Positions 14,622 through 21,743 of a stretch of 30,802 nucleotides of DNA are shown piece by piece. This DNA comes from SSEF01 sp964398485 (GTDB taxonomy: Bacteria; Patescibacteriota; Minisyncoccia; Moranbacterales; UBA1568), in NCBI GenBank assembly GCA_964398485.1, contig CAYNMD010000009.1, positions 1 through 30,802 on the forward strand, written 5' to 3'. Below the pieces are notes generated by a model, which did no database searches, was not told the DNA's origin, and saw only the letters and a list, made by a program, of their open reading frames with translations. How positions within the stretch are numbered: the stretch's first letter is position 1; each line of letters opens with the position of its first letter. Both the position numbers and the translations under genes were made by a program.

Positions 14622-16718
14622 ATGGGTATAGAAGTCTTTTTAGCTCTCGCTGTTTTGATGCTTATCTGTATCGGTACTTATTTCATGGCGGGGCGTCTCA
14701 GAATTCCGTACACCGTGCTCTTGGTGATTGTGGGAACCATTCTTGTGCCGCTGACACAGTTTCCAGCGTTGTCTTTTCTTCGGAGCTTTGAACTCACTCC
14801 AGAACTTCTTTTCTTTGTGTTTCTCCCGGTACTTATCTTTGAGTCAGCGTACAACATGAATCTCCGTGAGATGACGGAGAATATTCGTTCTATTGCTTGG
14901 CTATCAGTGGTAAGTCTCATTGTTTCAGCTCTTTTTGTGGCAGGGGCGCTGTATATTCTCTTGGACCTTATTGGGACACCAATACCATTTATGGCGGCAC
15001 TCATTTTTGGTTCTCTTATTTCGGCGACTGACCCAGTGGCCGTTCTGGCTCTTTTCAAGGAGTACGGTGCTCCCAAGCGGCTCTCACTCATTTTTGAAGG
15101 GGAGAGTCTTTTCAATGATGGTACTTCGCTAGCTCTCTTTCTCATCGTCCTTGAAATAGCAATCGCTGGTTACCATGGTATCGGAACTCTGTTTGAGGGA
15201 GTGTTTATGTTTACCACTATGGTGGTCGGTGGTGTTCTCTTCGGGCTCCTCATGGGATTTATCTTCTCTCGACTGATTGGTCGAGTGAATGACAATGAAC
15301 ATATCGAAATTACGCTTACGATGCTCGTGGCACACCTCACATTTATTTTGACCGAGGTGCTCTCACATCACCTGGTTCTCTTTGGTCAAGAAATTAAACT
15401 CTCTTCTATTATCGCTACGGTGATGGCTTCAATGGTGATTGGCAATTATGGCCGATTCAAAATTTCTCCACGCGTAGAAGAGTATATGGAGAAGTTCTGG
15501 GGCTACTTTGCTTTCCTTGCTAATTCCCTTGTTTTTATCCTCATGGGACTTCTCTTTGCGGCACTTCCTATTCATTTTGACCAATTCCTCTGGCCGATAG
15601 CTTTGACAGTAGCTGTGGTGGCTCTGGGGCGAGCCCTCTCTATCTATCCGGTAGTGAGTATCGTAAACTGGATGAAAAAGGAAGCTCCTATTCCGCTTAC
15701 CTGGCAGCATCTGTTGTCGTGGGGAAGTCTTCGGGGAGCTTTGGCAGTAACGATGGTACTCCTTATCCCTGATACGCTGACACTTCCTGGTTGGGAGTAT
15801 GAGTTTACCGTCAAGGAATTTATTGCCGCCCTTACTATCGGCTGTATCTATTTTACGCTGCTCGTTAAAGCGACGACTATTGGTCCGCTTATGCGGCGTA
15901 TGAAGTTGGCCGACCTCACTCCTCTCGAATCTATCGAATATCATGAGAGTAGAGCGCTGGTAACTTCACAGGTGCTGGCAAGACTTCAGGATTTTCGTGA
16001 GAAGGGCTATATCAAAGAAGAGGTCTATCAGGATCTCAAACGAGACTATGAAAAGCGTTATAAGCAGTCTTACGAAGCCTGTCAGTCTCGTTTCCAGCAA
16101 GGAGCTGAACAGGTAGGGCGAGCCCTCCAGGCCTATGCTCTTGGTATGGAACAGCGCTTTCTCCATGAGCTCTTTGTGTATCAGGAAATTACTGAATCGG
16201 AATACAAAGAGATCCTCAATAAAATTCAGATCCAGTTAGCTCGGGTGGAAGGTGGGGAAGCGCAGCTTTCTGGTGTGACGGAGCGATTTGAAAAAGACTG
16301 GTTTGAACAATTGGTGGATTGGTTCCGCGATGTCCTCAAGCCTAGATCCCCGCAGATGCTCTTGGTAGAGGAGTATCGGTATTATCGAGCGCAGGAAATT
16401 ATTCTCAACAAGGTTATCCGTCGTCTGAGAGCACTGCATGAGCGCTATGCTGATCTCTTTGGTGATGCGGCTGTTTTTGAAGCCACTATGGTGCTGTACG
16501 AGAAGCTTCGGGCGGACGCGCTTGAGAAACGTGATGCAGCTGCCGAAAAAGTTGGCTCGGAACTTTCTTTTCTCAATGAGTCATTTGGTCGGGCTGCTCT
16601 CCACAAAGCAGAGGAAAAAGCTCTGGACGAGCTCCTAGAGAATCAGATGCTGCCTCGCAAGATTGGCATCATGCTCTATAATGATGTGAGGGAGGAAATT
16701 GTAAGTTTCTCTCGTTAA
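14622..16718 (+). CDS. CPA1-family Na+/H+ antiporter
   Basis: Inner-membrane cation/proton antiporter of 698 aa. The first 425 or so residues contain 10-13 membrane segments with the CPA1 signatures: SATDPVAVLALF (about 134-145), FEGESLFNDGTSLALF (158-173, with the transport Asn-Asp pair), and LSWGSLRGALAV (about 364-375). Residues from about 440 form a large charged helical cytoplasmic tail of about 260 residues, as in NhaP/NHE-type proteins with regulatory tails. I chose the ATG at 14622, 12 codons after an in-frame TTG at 14586, because the first membrane segment starts there. Likely role: pH and sodium homeostasis. A DedA protein follows after 11 nt. Confidence 0.88.
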   Translation: MGIEVFLALAVLMLICIGTYFMAGRLRIPYTVLLVIVGTILVPLTQFPALSFLRSFELTPELLFFVFLPVLIFESAYNMNLREMTENIRSIAWLSVVSLIVSALFVAGALYILLDLIGTPIPFMAALIFGSLISATDPVAVLALFKEYGAPKRLSLIFEGESLFNDGTSLALFLIVLEIAIAGYHGIGTLFEGVFMFTTMVVGGVLFGLLMGFIFSRLIGRVNDNEHIEITLTMLVAHLTFILTEVLSHHLVLFGQEIKLSSIIATVMASMVIGNYGRFKISPRVEEYMEKFWGYFAFLANSLVFILMGLLFAALPIHFDQFLWPIALTVAVVALGRALSIYPVVSIVNWMKKEAPIPLTWQHLLSWGSLRGALAVTMVLLIPDTLTLPGWEYEFTVKEFIAALTIGCIYFTLLVKATTIGPLMRRMKLADLTPLESIEYHESRALVTSQVLARLQDFREKGYIKEEVYQDLKRDYEKRYKQSYEACQSRFQQGAEQVGRALQAYALGMEQRFLHELFVYQEITESEYKEILNKIQIQLARVEGGEAQLSGVTERFEKDWFEQLVDWFRDVLKPRSPQMLLVEEYRYYRAQEIILNKVIRRLRALHERYADLFGDAAVFEATMVLYEKLRADALEKRDAAAEKVGSELSFLNESFGRAALHKAEEKALDELLENQMLPRKIGIMLYNDVREEIVSFSR

Positions 16719-16729
16719 GATTTATTGCT

Positions 16730-17365
16730 ATGACCTTCTTTGGGCTCGACATGGTGGAGATAATCAAGGCTATTGGTTATGTTGGTCTTTTTGGTATTGT
16801 GTTTGCGGAGACAGGACTCTTTTTGGGGTTTTTCTTTCCTGGAGATAGTCTTCTCTTTGTGGCGGGTATTTTGGCAGCCCAAGGATTTTTTTCTCTCCCG
16901 CTCCTTTTAGTAGGGCTCTTTGTAGCTGCTTTTGCAGGGAATTTGGTAGGGTATTGGTTTGGTGGTTATGTTGGGCCAAAGATATTTTCTCGAGAGGATT
17001 CACTACTTTTCAAGAAATCACATCTCATCAAAGCTCAAAAATTCTACGATCGTCATGGTCCTAAGATGATTGTCTTGGCTCGATTTGTCCCCATCGTCCG
17101 CACCTTTGCTCCGATTGTGGCTGGAGTAGCCAAGATGCACTACGGGACATTTATGCTTTATAACTTGGTCGGGGCACTGCTCTGGTCTGTGGGGCTCACG
17201 ACGCTTGCCTACTATCTCGGTGGACTGGTTGAGAATATAGACAAGTATTTGCTCCCAATCGTCCTGCTCATTATTTTCCTTTCGATTCTTCCAGGAATCT
17301 TTGAGTATTGGCGTGATAGGCGAGCTACTCAAGTCGAAAATGGCGGAGAGAAGAATCTTTCGTAA
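16730..17365 (+). CDS. DedA/VTT-domain membrane protein
   Basis: DedA family (SNARE-associated, VTT domain), 211 aa. Members are lipid-scramblase-like membrane proteins; some flip undecaprenyl phosphate or phospholipids. The defining motifs are present: ETGLFLGFFFPGDS (27-40), GNLVGYWFGGYVG (70-82), and FYDRHGPKMIVLARFVPIVR (105-124), followed by TFAPIVAGVAKM. Several hydrophobic segments and a basic C-terminal end (YWRDRR) fit the family. It lies 11 nt after the antiporter and is probably in the same operon, with no Shine-Dalgarno. The lipid substrate cannot be told from sequence. Confidence 0.9.
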   Translation: MTFFGLDMVEIIKAIGYVGLFGIVFAETGLFLGFFFPGDSLLFVAGILAAQGFFSLPLLLVGLFVAAFAGNLVGYWFGGYVGPKIFSREDSLLFKKSHLIKAQKFYDRHGPKMIVLARFVPIVRTFAPIVAGVAKMHYGTFMLYNLVGALLWSVGLTTLAYYLGGLVENIDKYLLPIVLLIIFLSILPGIFEYWRDRRATQVENGGEKNLS

Positions 17366-17370
17366 TATTT

Positions 17371-17378
17371 AAGGAGGT
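17371..17378 (+). promoter_or_regulatory. Strong Shine-Dalgarno (AAGGAGGT) of the GFA gene
   Basis: AAGGAGGT lies 7 nt before the ATG at 17386 and sets that start over an in-frame TTG at 17380. It stands out because nearly all core genes in the window have no Shine-Dalgarno. Confidence 0.85.
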
Positions 17379-17385
17379 ATTGTCT

Positions 17386-17736
17386 ATGAAAACCTATACA
17401 GGGAGTTGTCATTGTGGTTCAGTTCGGTTTGAGGTAGATACCGATCTTGCCAAAGTGCTTGATTGCAACTGTTCTCATTGTGCTCGGAAGGGTTTTCTTC
17501 TTACCTTTGTTCCTGCGAATCAATTTCGCCTCCTCCAGGGAGAGGATGTGCTGACAGAATATCGTTTCAATCGTAAATTTATCGCTCATCTTTTTTGCAA
17601 GAATTGTGGTGTGCAGGGTTTTGGGAGAGGGAAAGATGCTCAAGGAAATGAGACTATCGCTGTCAATGTTCGTTGTCTCGATGGTGTTGAACTCACTTCG
17701 CTCAAACCAGAATTTTTTGATGGAAAGAGTTGGTAG
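17386..17736 (+). CDS. GFA-family zinc protein
   Basis: Small zinc protein of 116 aa in the GFA (glutathione-dependent formaldehyde-activating-like / CENP-V) family. It has the layered cysteine pattern: GSCHCGSVRFEV near the start, CNCSHCARKGF, then FCKNCGVQGF, all expected to bind two zinc ions in the Mss4-like fold. The enzymatic role of most members is unknown, and the formaldehyde label should not be taken literally. The start is fixed by an AAGGAGGT 7 nt upstream. It follows dedA by 20 nt and ends 3 nt from the convergent HAD gene. Its canonical ribosome binding site hints that it was acquired, but composition is otherwise ordinary. Confidence 0.85.
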   Translation: MKTYTGSCHCGSVRFEVDTDLAKVLDCNCSHCARKGFLLTFVPANQFRLLQGEDVLTEYRFNRKFIAHLFCKNCGVQGFGRGKDAQGNETIAVNVRCLDGVELTSLKPEFFDGKSW

Positions 17737-17739
17737 CAG

Positions 17740-18363
17740 TTATTGCTGAGCCAACATTTGCTCGAGCTCAGCTACTGAGTCAACGGTGGGTACGCCAGTT
17801 CGTATGAGCGATTCTTTGCTGTTGAGTCCCCAGGTAACCGCAATAATAGGGATACCAGCTTTTTGACAAGCACGGATGTCGCGGAGCTCGTCACCTACAT
17901 AGAAAGTGCTCTCTGGGTCTATTTTTTGACTTAGGAGAGTATTTTTGAGAGCAGCAGCCTTATTGGAGAGTGAGGCGGTAGCAACGAAGTCAGCCTGGAG
18001 GTTTTTCTGAGCTAAGAGTTTTCTGATGGCTTCGATTGAGTTAGAAGAGAGAACTCCTACGGTGTAACCACTCTCTTTTAGTCGGAAGAAGAGTTCTGGC
18101 ATGCCAGGAAACCACTCTATAGTCTCGAGATGTTCGAGATAGAGGGCTTGTCCTTTTTCCGAAAATTCTCGGTAGCGCCAGAGACGTAGGCCAAGTTTGG
18201 TAAACAGAAACCAGCCGAGATTTTTTTCTTTGATGGAAGTGATCTCTTCCGGAGTTATTTTTGAATACGAAAAATCGTCAGCGAGGGTATTGAATATTTC
18301 TACAAAAAGGGGAACGACATCAACAAGGGTACCATCGAGGTCGAAGATAATAGTTTTTGGCAT
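17740..18363 (-). CDS. HAD-superfamily phosphatase (phosphoglycolate phosphatase-like)
   Basis: Haloacid dehalogenase-type hydrolase, 207 aa. Motif I is FDLDGTLVD (both Asp residues), the helical cap follows (about 15-85), motif II is VLSSNS, motif III Lys is in SNKAAALKN, and motif IV is YVGDELRDIRAC. The arrangement is that of the Gph/PGP branch, which dephosphorylates small phosphorylated metabolites; the substrate is not evident. The gene lies 9 nt after the ferric-reductase-like gene on the same strand and probably shares its transcript. No Shine-Dalgarno is visible. Confidence 0.85.
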   Translation of the reverse strand: MPKTIIFDLDGTLVDVVPLFVEIFNTLADDFSYSKITPEEITSIKEKNLGWFLFTKLGLRLWRYREFSEKGQALYLEHLETIEWFPGMPELFFRLKESGYTVGVLSSNSIEAIRKLLAQKNLQADFVATASLSNKAAALKNTLLSQKIDPESTFYVGDELRDIRACQKAGIPIIAVTWGLNSKESLIRTGVPTVDSVAELEQMLAQQ

Positions 18364-18372
18364 GGCTCGGTT

Positions 18373-19179
18373 CTAGTTGGTCCAACGGCTGATCAGGAAA
18401 ATGTATCCAGCGATCATCAAGAGGAAGCTAAGCTGCATAAAACGACGTCCATGGAGACGGAGGCGTTCGTCCACGGTGATTTCTTTGGGGCGAAGGCCGA
18501 GATCTCTAAAGAGAAAGATCGTTTCATAGAGTCGTACGATGACCACCCAGGCTATGAAGAGGGAGGCAAGGATCCCGAGACCGGGCATCCAAGGATTAGC
18601 GAGTTCAGCTGTGGGCTTGCCACCACCTACCTTGATCCACTTGATCCAGCCGGCCCATTTCATCACAAAGACATGGACTAGGGTGGCGATGATAGCGAGT
18701 CTCAGTCCCCAGCGCTGGAGAAACCACCAGCTTTTCCCGTCCATACGAGCGATCACTTTTTGGAGCGAAAGGATAAAAAGGGAGACGAGGAGGAAGACTC
18801 CAACGAGACCAGCTCCAAATTCCCAAGAGCTGAAGTCAAGCCATTCTTGAGGAAATTTTTTGGGAAGAAAAAAGTAGCTAATAATGCCATGAAAGACTGC
18901 GAGAAAGCCTCCGACAATTCCTATTTCTTTGCGGTAGACGAGGAGGTAATCCCAGCGGTTGAAATAACGGGAGAGTGGTCCGAGGAGGAATGTAAAAGCA
19001 AGGAGGGTCATCCCGGCACAGGCGATAGCTTTGTTGGGAACAAATAAGGGATCAGCAGTGACCGGGGCATCAAAGTAATAGCCTCGTCGAGTTACGAGGT
19101 ACAGACTAAAAAAGACCACTACGGTAGCAGCTAAAATGGTAGCAATCAAATAATCCCGAAAACCAGATGGTTTGTGCAT
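18373..19179 (-). CDS. Ferric-reductase-like transmembrane protein
   Basis: Polytopic membrane protein, 268 aa, with about seven hydrophobic segments (near 11-29, 50-68, 84-103, 122-140, 158-174, 200-222 and 248-265). The core GPLSRYFNRWDYLLVYRKEI followed by a His at 97 (FHGIISY) and another at 169 (LVHVF) resembles the heme-binding core of ferric reductases and of the MsrQ/YedZ family. No flavin or NAD domain is fused, and no MsrP-type partner is next to it, so the electron donor and acceptor are unknown. It would be the first gene of an operon with the HAD gene. A weak promoter candidate (TTGCAG near 19239-19244) lies upstream. Confidence 0.75.
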   Translation of the reverse strand: MHKPSGFRDYLIATILAATVVVFFSLYLVTRRGYYFDAPVTADPLFVPNKAIACAGMTLLAFTFLLGPLSRYFNRWDYLLVYRKEIGIVGGFLAVFHGIISYFFLPKKFPQEWLDFSSWEFGAGLVGVFLLVSLFILSLQKVIARMDGKSWWFLQRWGLRLAIIATLVHVFVMKWAGWIKWIKVGGGKPTAELANPWMPGLGILASLFIAWVVIVRLYETIFLFRDLGLRPKEITVDERLRLHGRRFMQLSFLLMIAGYIFLISRWTN

Positions 19180-19280
19180 AAGTGGCTGTTATTTTTTTTG
19201 AAAAGCCTTTCTCTTATTCTCTCACTTTCTTAAACGTCTGCAAATAAAGAAAAGTGTCAGCTGATCAGTTTGGGGTATAT

Positions 19281-19305
19281 AAAAACTACACCCAAGAGGA
19301 TGTAG
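19281..19305 (-). terminator. Intrinsic terminator of the cold-shock gene
   Basis: On the minus strand, CTACATCC (19298-19305) pairs with GGGTGTAG (19286-19293) with one G-U pair, loop TCTT, then five T. It lies 24 nt after the stop of the cold-shock gene. Confidence 0.8.
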
Positions 19306-19328
19306 CTTTTATGTCGACCAACTTTACC

Positions 19329-19529
19329 TTAGATACGGGTAACTTTGATCGCTGCTGGCCCCTTCTCGCTTTGAGCAACCTCAAATGAAACCTGGTCACC
19401 CTCGCGGAGTTCAGGATAGGTGACACCCATCAGTTCTTTGGAGTGGAAAAAGAGATCTTTTTCCTGTCCTTCGACACCGATGAAGCCAAATCCTTTTTCA
19501 GTCAGCTTTTTGATAACGCCTGTTGGCAT
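19329..19529 (-). CDS. Cold-shock domain protein
   Basis: Single cold-shock domain of 66 aa that binds single-stranded RNA and DNA. The two RNA-binding motifs are plain: RNP1 as KGFGFIGV and RNP2 as DLFFHSKEL, with the usual opening MPTGVIKKLTEKG. The frame extends 60 codons further upstream, but that part has no cold-shock character and lies across the spacer and hairpin after the ATL gene, so I use the ATG at 19529. There is no Shine-Dalgarno. A terminator follows 24 nt downstream. Which Csp paralogue this is cannot be told. Confidence 0.93.
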   Translation of the reverse strand: MPTGVIKKLTEKGFGFIGVEGQEKDLFFHSKELMGVTYPELREGDQVSFEVAQSEKGPAAIKVTRI

Positions 19530-19587
19530 ACAAAAAATTTCAATGGAAGATATATTATGCGCACTTCGAAACTCGACTCTATTACGA

Positions 19588-19601
19588 AAGCCCGAAGGCC
19601 T
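19588..19601 (-). terminator. Weak UUCG-tetraloop hairpin after the ATL gene
   Basis: On the minus strand, AGGCC and GGCTT pair (one G-U) around a UUCG tetraloop, about 47 nt after the ATL stop. The following T-run is short, so termination is uncertain. Confidence 0.3.
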
Positions 19602-19647
19602 AGCCGGAGCATAGCACGGGGATGATTTTTCCGATAGGGGGAGGGCT

Positions 19648-19965
19648 CTATTTGAGCTCAAAGAGGAGGTCATGAAAATTGGCAACGCGGCCGTTTGTAT
19701 CAATGACAATCCCTTCTTTTTGGTAGAGTTTCATTCGTTCGGATCGGTGCTTCTCATCTACCCAAATACGGCCATCAGCATAAACGATCCGGTGCCAGGG
19801 GATATTTTTCTCGCCCTTATCCCAGGCCTTGCCCAAGATGCTAGTGATGCTCTGTGAGGCCATGGGACCACCACCAGCTGCTCGAGCAATACGACCATAA
19901 GTGGTAACTCTCCCAGGAGGGATGGAGAGGGCGATTTTGAGTACTCGTTCGCTAAAACTAAGCAT
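19648..19965 (-). CDS. Alkyltransferase-like (ATL) protein
   Basis: MGMT-fold DNA-binding protein, 105 aa. The usual active-site PCHR is PWHR here (Pro56-Trp57-His58-Arg59 in KNIPWHRIVYADGRIW), the hallmark of ATL proteins. They bind O6-alkylguanine and flag it for nucleotide excision repair but cannot remove the alkyl group. The DNA-recognition part SIPPGRVTTYGRIARAAGGG is intact. The frame extends upstream to 20088, but a near-consensus promoter with its -10 at 20002-20007 lies inside that extension, and MLSFSERVLKIA at 19965 is the usual family start. Expression is probably controlled at the palindrome that overlaps this promoter. Confidence 0.85.
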   Translation of the reverse strand: MLSFSERVLKIALSIPPGRVTTYGRIARAAGGGPMASQSITSILGKAWDKGEKNIPWHRIVYADGRIWVDEKHRSERMKLYQKEGIVIDTNGRVANFHDLLFELK

Positions 19966-19987
19966 GTATTGATTCAGGAGAGATTGA

Positions 19988-20008
19988 GTATATTCCTCTG
20001 GAATATAC
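19988..20008. promoter_or_regulatory. 21-bp operator-like palindrome at the ATL promoter
   Basis: GTATATTCC (19988-19996), a 3-nt spacer TCT, then GGAATATAC (20000-20008): a perfect 9-bp inverted repeat. It covers the -10 box and the predicted start of ATL transcription, so a bound dimeric protein would block the promoter. The regulator is unknown. Confidence 0.6.
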
Positions 20009-20030
20009 CGGAAAGTATCAAAGTGGCCAA
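20002..20030 (-). promoter_or_regulatory. Sigma70-type promoter for the ATL gene
   Basis: On the minus strand, -35 TTGGCC (20025-20030), a 17-nt spacer, -10 TATATT (20002-20007). Transcription would start near 19995, about 30 nt before the ATG at 19965. Confidence 0.65.
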
Positions 20031-20145
20031 GCGGGTATACTAGGAGGATTTTGACAGTCTTGGGGGAGAGTATCATAATGACGCCCAAGGGAGTCTAGAC
20101 CTAGGCTGTCCTTGGTGTGTGGAAGGATAATACAAGGAGACAAAC

Positions 20146-20508
20146 ATGCGTGCAGCTTTGGCTATGCTCGTTCTGGTTTCTCTGAGTCAAACTGCCTGGT
20201 CATCACCAAGCACTTTCTTCCCGACTTTGCGCGAGTGTGAAGAGGGAAGTGATTTTATCCGCAATGCTGCCCGGTCTCGCGACAACGGGTACTCTGAGAA
20301 CAAGATCGTCGGACGCTTTGATGAAGACGTTGTGGTACTCTCCGGCATGGCTCCAGAGAAGCGATGGTTCATTAGGAGTCCTGGGGCGACCGTGTTCTTG
20401 CGCAAAGCTTTGGTGGCAGTCTTTCAAATGCCTAAGAGGCCAGGGGATCAAGCGAGTACTTTCCTCGCGGCCTGCAAGGAGCAGGTGATGACCCCAGATG
20501 ATCTCTAG
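20146..20508 (+). CDS. Small exported protein of unknown function
   Basis: Predicted 120 aa protein with an N-terminal signal peptide (MRAALAMLVLVSLSQTAWSS, cleavage near residue 20), so exported or periplasmic-like. The mature part is about 100 aa with two cysteines, in ECEEGSDFIRNAARSRDNGY and FLAACKEQV, that could form a disulfide. The FIRNAARSRDNG and RKALVAVFQMP style reminds me of small secreted hypotheticals in Betaproteobacteria; this is from memory, not a search. AAGGAG sits 6 nt before the ATG, unlike the core genes here. A strong terminator follows. Function unknown; acquisition from another phylum is plausible. Confidence 0.75.
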   Translation: MRAALAMLVLVSLSQTAWSSPSTFFPTLRECEEGSDFIRNAARSRDNGYSENKIVGRFDEDVVVLSGMAPEKRWFIRSPGATVFLRKALVAVFQMPKRPGDQASTFLAACKEQVMTPDDL

Positions 20509-20527
20509 GATGAAAAGGTACGAAGAG

Positions 20528-20566
20528 GGTGGGTATCGAAACATCGATGCCCATCATAATTTTTTA
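20528..20566 (+). terminator. Strong intrinsic terminator of the exported-protein gene
   Basis: GGTGGGTATCGA (20528-20539) pairs with TCGATGCCCATC (20544-20555) with two G-U pairs, loop AACA, followed by a run of six T (20560-20565). Confidence 0.85.
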
Positions 20567-20583
20567 TGAGGGGAAATGAGCCA

Positions 20584-20829
20584 TTAGTGTAGTCCCCAGG
20601 CAAAGCCGATTGTAACGAGAAGCTGGAGGAGGACGATGAGCCAGAATCTTCTGGGGTAAGGGATTAACAAACGGGTATCAAGAAAAAGAGAAAAGAGAAA
20701 TAGGACACCTGCGAGTATGGTTACTATGAACAGGTTAGCCCCTTCAGAATCATCGAGGGTGAAGAAAAAAAGCTTGGAACATCCGAGGGAGATAAGGCTA
20801 TATATCCACCAGGAAAGTTTTTTGGACAT
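20584..20829 (-). CDS. Small three-helix membrane protein
   Basis: 81 aa, almost entirely hydrophobic, with three likely membrane segments: residues about 7-24, 31-49 and 61-79, joined by short loops (DDSEGAN and LIPYPRR). No known family is recognised. It starts 25 nt after the DUF2164 gene on the same strand, so the two are probably co-transcribed. The start follows AAGAAAAACACC, with no Shine-Dalgarno. The consistent hydrophobic pattern argues that it is real, but there is no further support. Confidence 0.55.
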   Translation of the reverse strand: MSKKLSWWIYSLISLGCSKLFFFTLDDSEGANLFIVTILAGVLFLFSLFLDTRLLIPYPRRFWLIVLLQLLVTIGFAWGLH

Positions 20830-20854
20830 GGTGTTTTTCTTAAAAAATTTAGTT

Positions 20855-21118
20855 TTAGGGATTCATTTTTCTAAGAAATACGTCAATTTCAAAAATGGAA
20901 TCAACGAGCTTTTTCTCAAAAAAAGTCTTTGTGTCATCGAGAGCTTTATTGTAAATAAATCCCCCGGTAGTTCTTAGGAAGAAATCCAAAATTTGATTGG
21001 CAGCTACTACCCCAATCTCTTCATTCCTTTCATCAGCAAAGAATGTAATTATTTCGTTTGTTATTTTTTGGCGTTCATCTTTTGATAGAACATCCCAATC
21101 TTTCTTTATTTCAGCCAT
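20855..21118 (-). CDS. DUF2164-family protein
   Basis: 87 aa cytoplasmic protein. The pattern EIITFFADERNEEIGVVAANQILDFFLRTTGGFIYNKALDDTKTFF, residues 22-67, matches my memory of DUF2164: FF..ER.EEIG..AA..LLDF......YN..v.D...F. Its function is unknown in all members. It is the first gene of a probable two-gene unit with the small membrane protein. An extended -10 (TGA-TATACT) lies about 45 nt upstream. The coding sequence is AT-rich compared with the neighbouring GC-rich orphan. Confidence 0.8.
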   Translation of the reverse strand: MAEIKKDWDVLSKDERQKITNEIITFFADERNEEIGVVAANQILDFFLRTTGGFIYNKALDDTKTFFEKKLVDSIFEIDVFLRKMNP

Positions 21119-21162
21119 AATTTTTTATTGCTGGGATTGTGGAACAAGATTAGAGTGGTTTC

Positions 21163-21171
21163 AGTATATCA
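21163..21171 (-). promoter_or_regulatory. Extended -10 promoter for the DUF2164 gene
   Basis: On the minus strand, TGA directly followed by TATACT (21163-21168). No convincing -35 is seen. Transcription would start near 21156, 38 nt before the ATG. Confidence 0.4.
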
Positions 21172-21189
21172 AAATCATACAAACAAAAA

Positions 21190-21225
21190 ACAAAATAGCC
21201 CACCGCGTATGCTTGCGAGTGAGCT
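21190..21225 (-). terminator. Intrinsic terminator of the GC-rich orphan gene
   Basis: On the minus strand, a stem of about 10 bp with a bulge (arms at 21217-21225 and 21197-21206, outermost pairs AGCTCACT with GGTGGGCT), followed by ATTTTGTTTTTTG. It lies 33 nt after the stop of the orphan gene. Confidence 0.7.
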
Positions 21226-21257
21226 GTGTAGGGGAGGGGCTCATTGAGCCAGCGGGG

Positions 21258-21665
21258 TTACTGGAGGGTCCGGGGTGCTTGGGTGGTCACGACCGGCAGA
21301 GTAGCTCCAGGACTGTTGGCAGCCTCCTCGGTCAGAAACGTCTCGACCGCCGGATGGAAGTAGTCGGCGTCAAAGGTCGACCGCACAGCGTCCTCGCCCT
21401 CGCCGATGAGTTGCTGAACGTAGCCCTCGAATTCATCCGGGATAGTGATGGGAAGCGGGGAGTCAGTGATCTGACTGCGCAGGTACATGGCTTCGTACTG
21501 ATCGAGCTTCTGCTCGGCGAGCAGTCGGTCGATCTGCAGGTAGGCATGTCGCCGGCACAGAACGCGCTTTTCGGGGTGACCACTGGCCAGAGTGATGAAG
21601 CCGTAGAGGTGATTACCTGTTTCCACCACGGTGAAGTAGGCGGCTGATTGAACGATCTGGGTCAT
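21258..21665 (-). CDS. GC-rich orphan protein of unknown function
   Basis: 135 aa hypothetical protein. It starts MTQIVQSAAYFTVVETGNHLYGF and has no signal peptide or membrane segment; the middle is charged and helical (HAYLQIDRLLAEQKLDQYEA) and the end is Thr/Ala/Pro-rich. I do not recognise a family. The gene is a complete, self-contained unit: promoter TTGACA-17-TATCGT, a GGAGGT ribosome site 6 nt before the ATG, and its own terminator. Its GC content is clearly higher than its neighbours by eye, and the codons are rich in third-position G and C. Together with its place next to tRNA-Gln, this suggests horizontal transfer. Confidence 0.75.
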   Translation of the reverse strand: MTQIVQSAAYFTVVETGNHLYGFITLASGHPEKRVLCRRHAYLQIDRLLAEQKLDQYEAMYLRSQITDSPLPITIPDEFEGYVQQLIGEGEDAVRSTFDADYFHPAVETFLTEEAANSPGATLPVVTTQAPRTLQ

Positions 21666-21671
21666 GAGTGG

Positions 21672-21677
21672 ACCTCC
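21672..21677 (-). promoter_or_regulatory. Strong Shine-Dalgarno (GGAGGT) of the orphan gene
   Basis: On the minus strand, GGAGGT lies 6 nt before the ATG at 21665. Such sites are rare in this window. Confidence 0.8.
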
Positions 21678-21714
21678 GGTTGGTTGTTGGTGGCAAAAAA
21701 GGTACTAAAGAAAT

Positions 21715-21743
21715 ACGATACAATACCTCACAAATTATGTCAA
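21715..21743 (-). promoter_or_regulatory. Sigma70-type promoter for the orphan gene
   Basis: On the minus strand, -35 TTGACA (21738-21743), a 17-nt spacer, -10 TATCGT (21715-21720). The leader is about 43 nt and carries the GGAGGT site. Confidence 0.6.

Noticed and set aside
19530..19709. 60-codon N-terminal extension of the cold-shock protein
   Set aside because: It crosses a spacer and hairpin after the ATL gene and has no protein-like character; the domain starts at the ATG at 19529.
19966..20088. 41-codon N-terminal extension of the ATL protein
   Set aside because: It contains a near-consensus promoter and palindrome for the gene, and the family normally starts at MLSFSERV.
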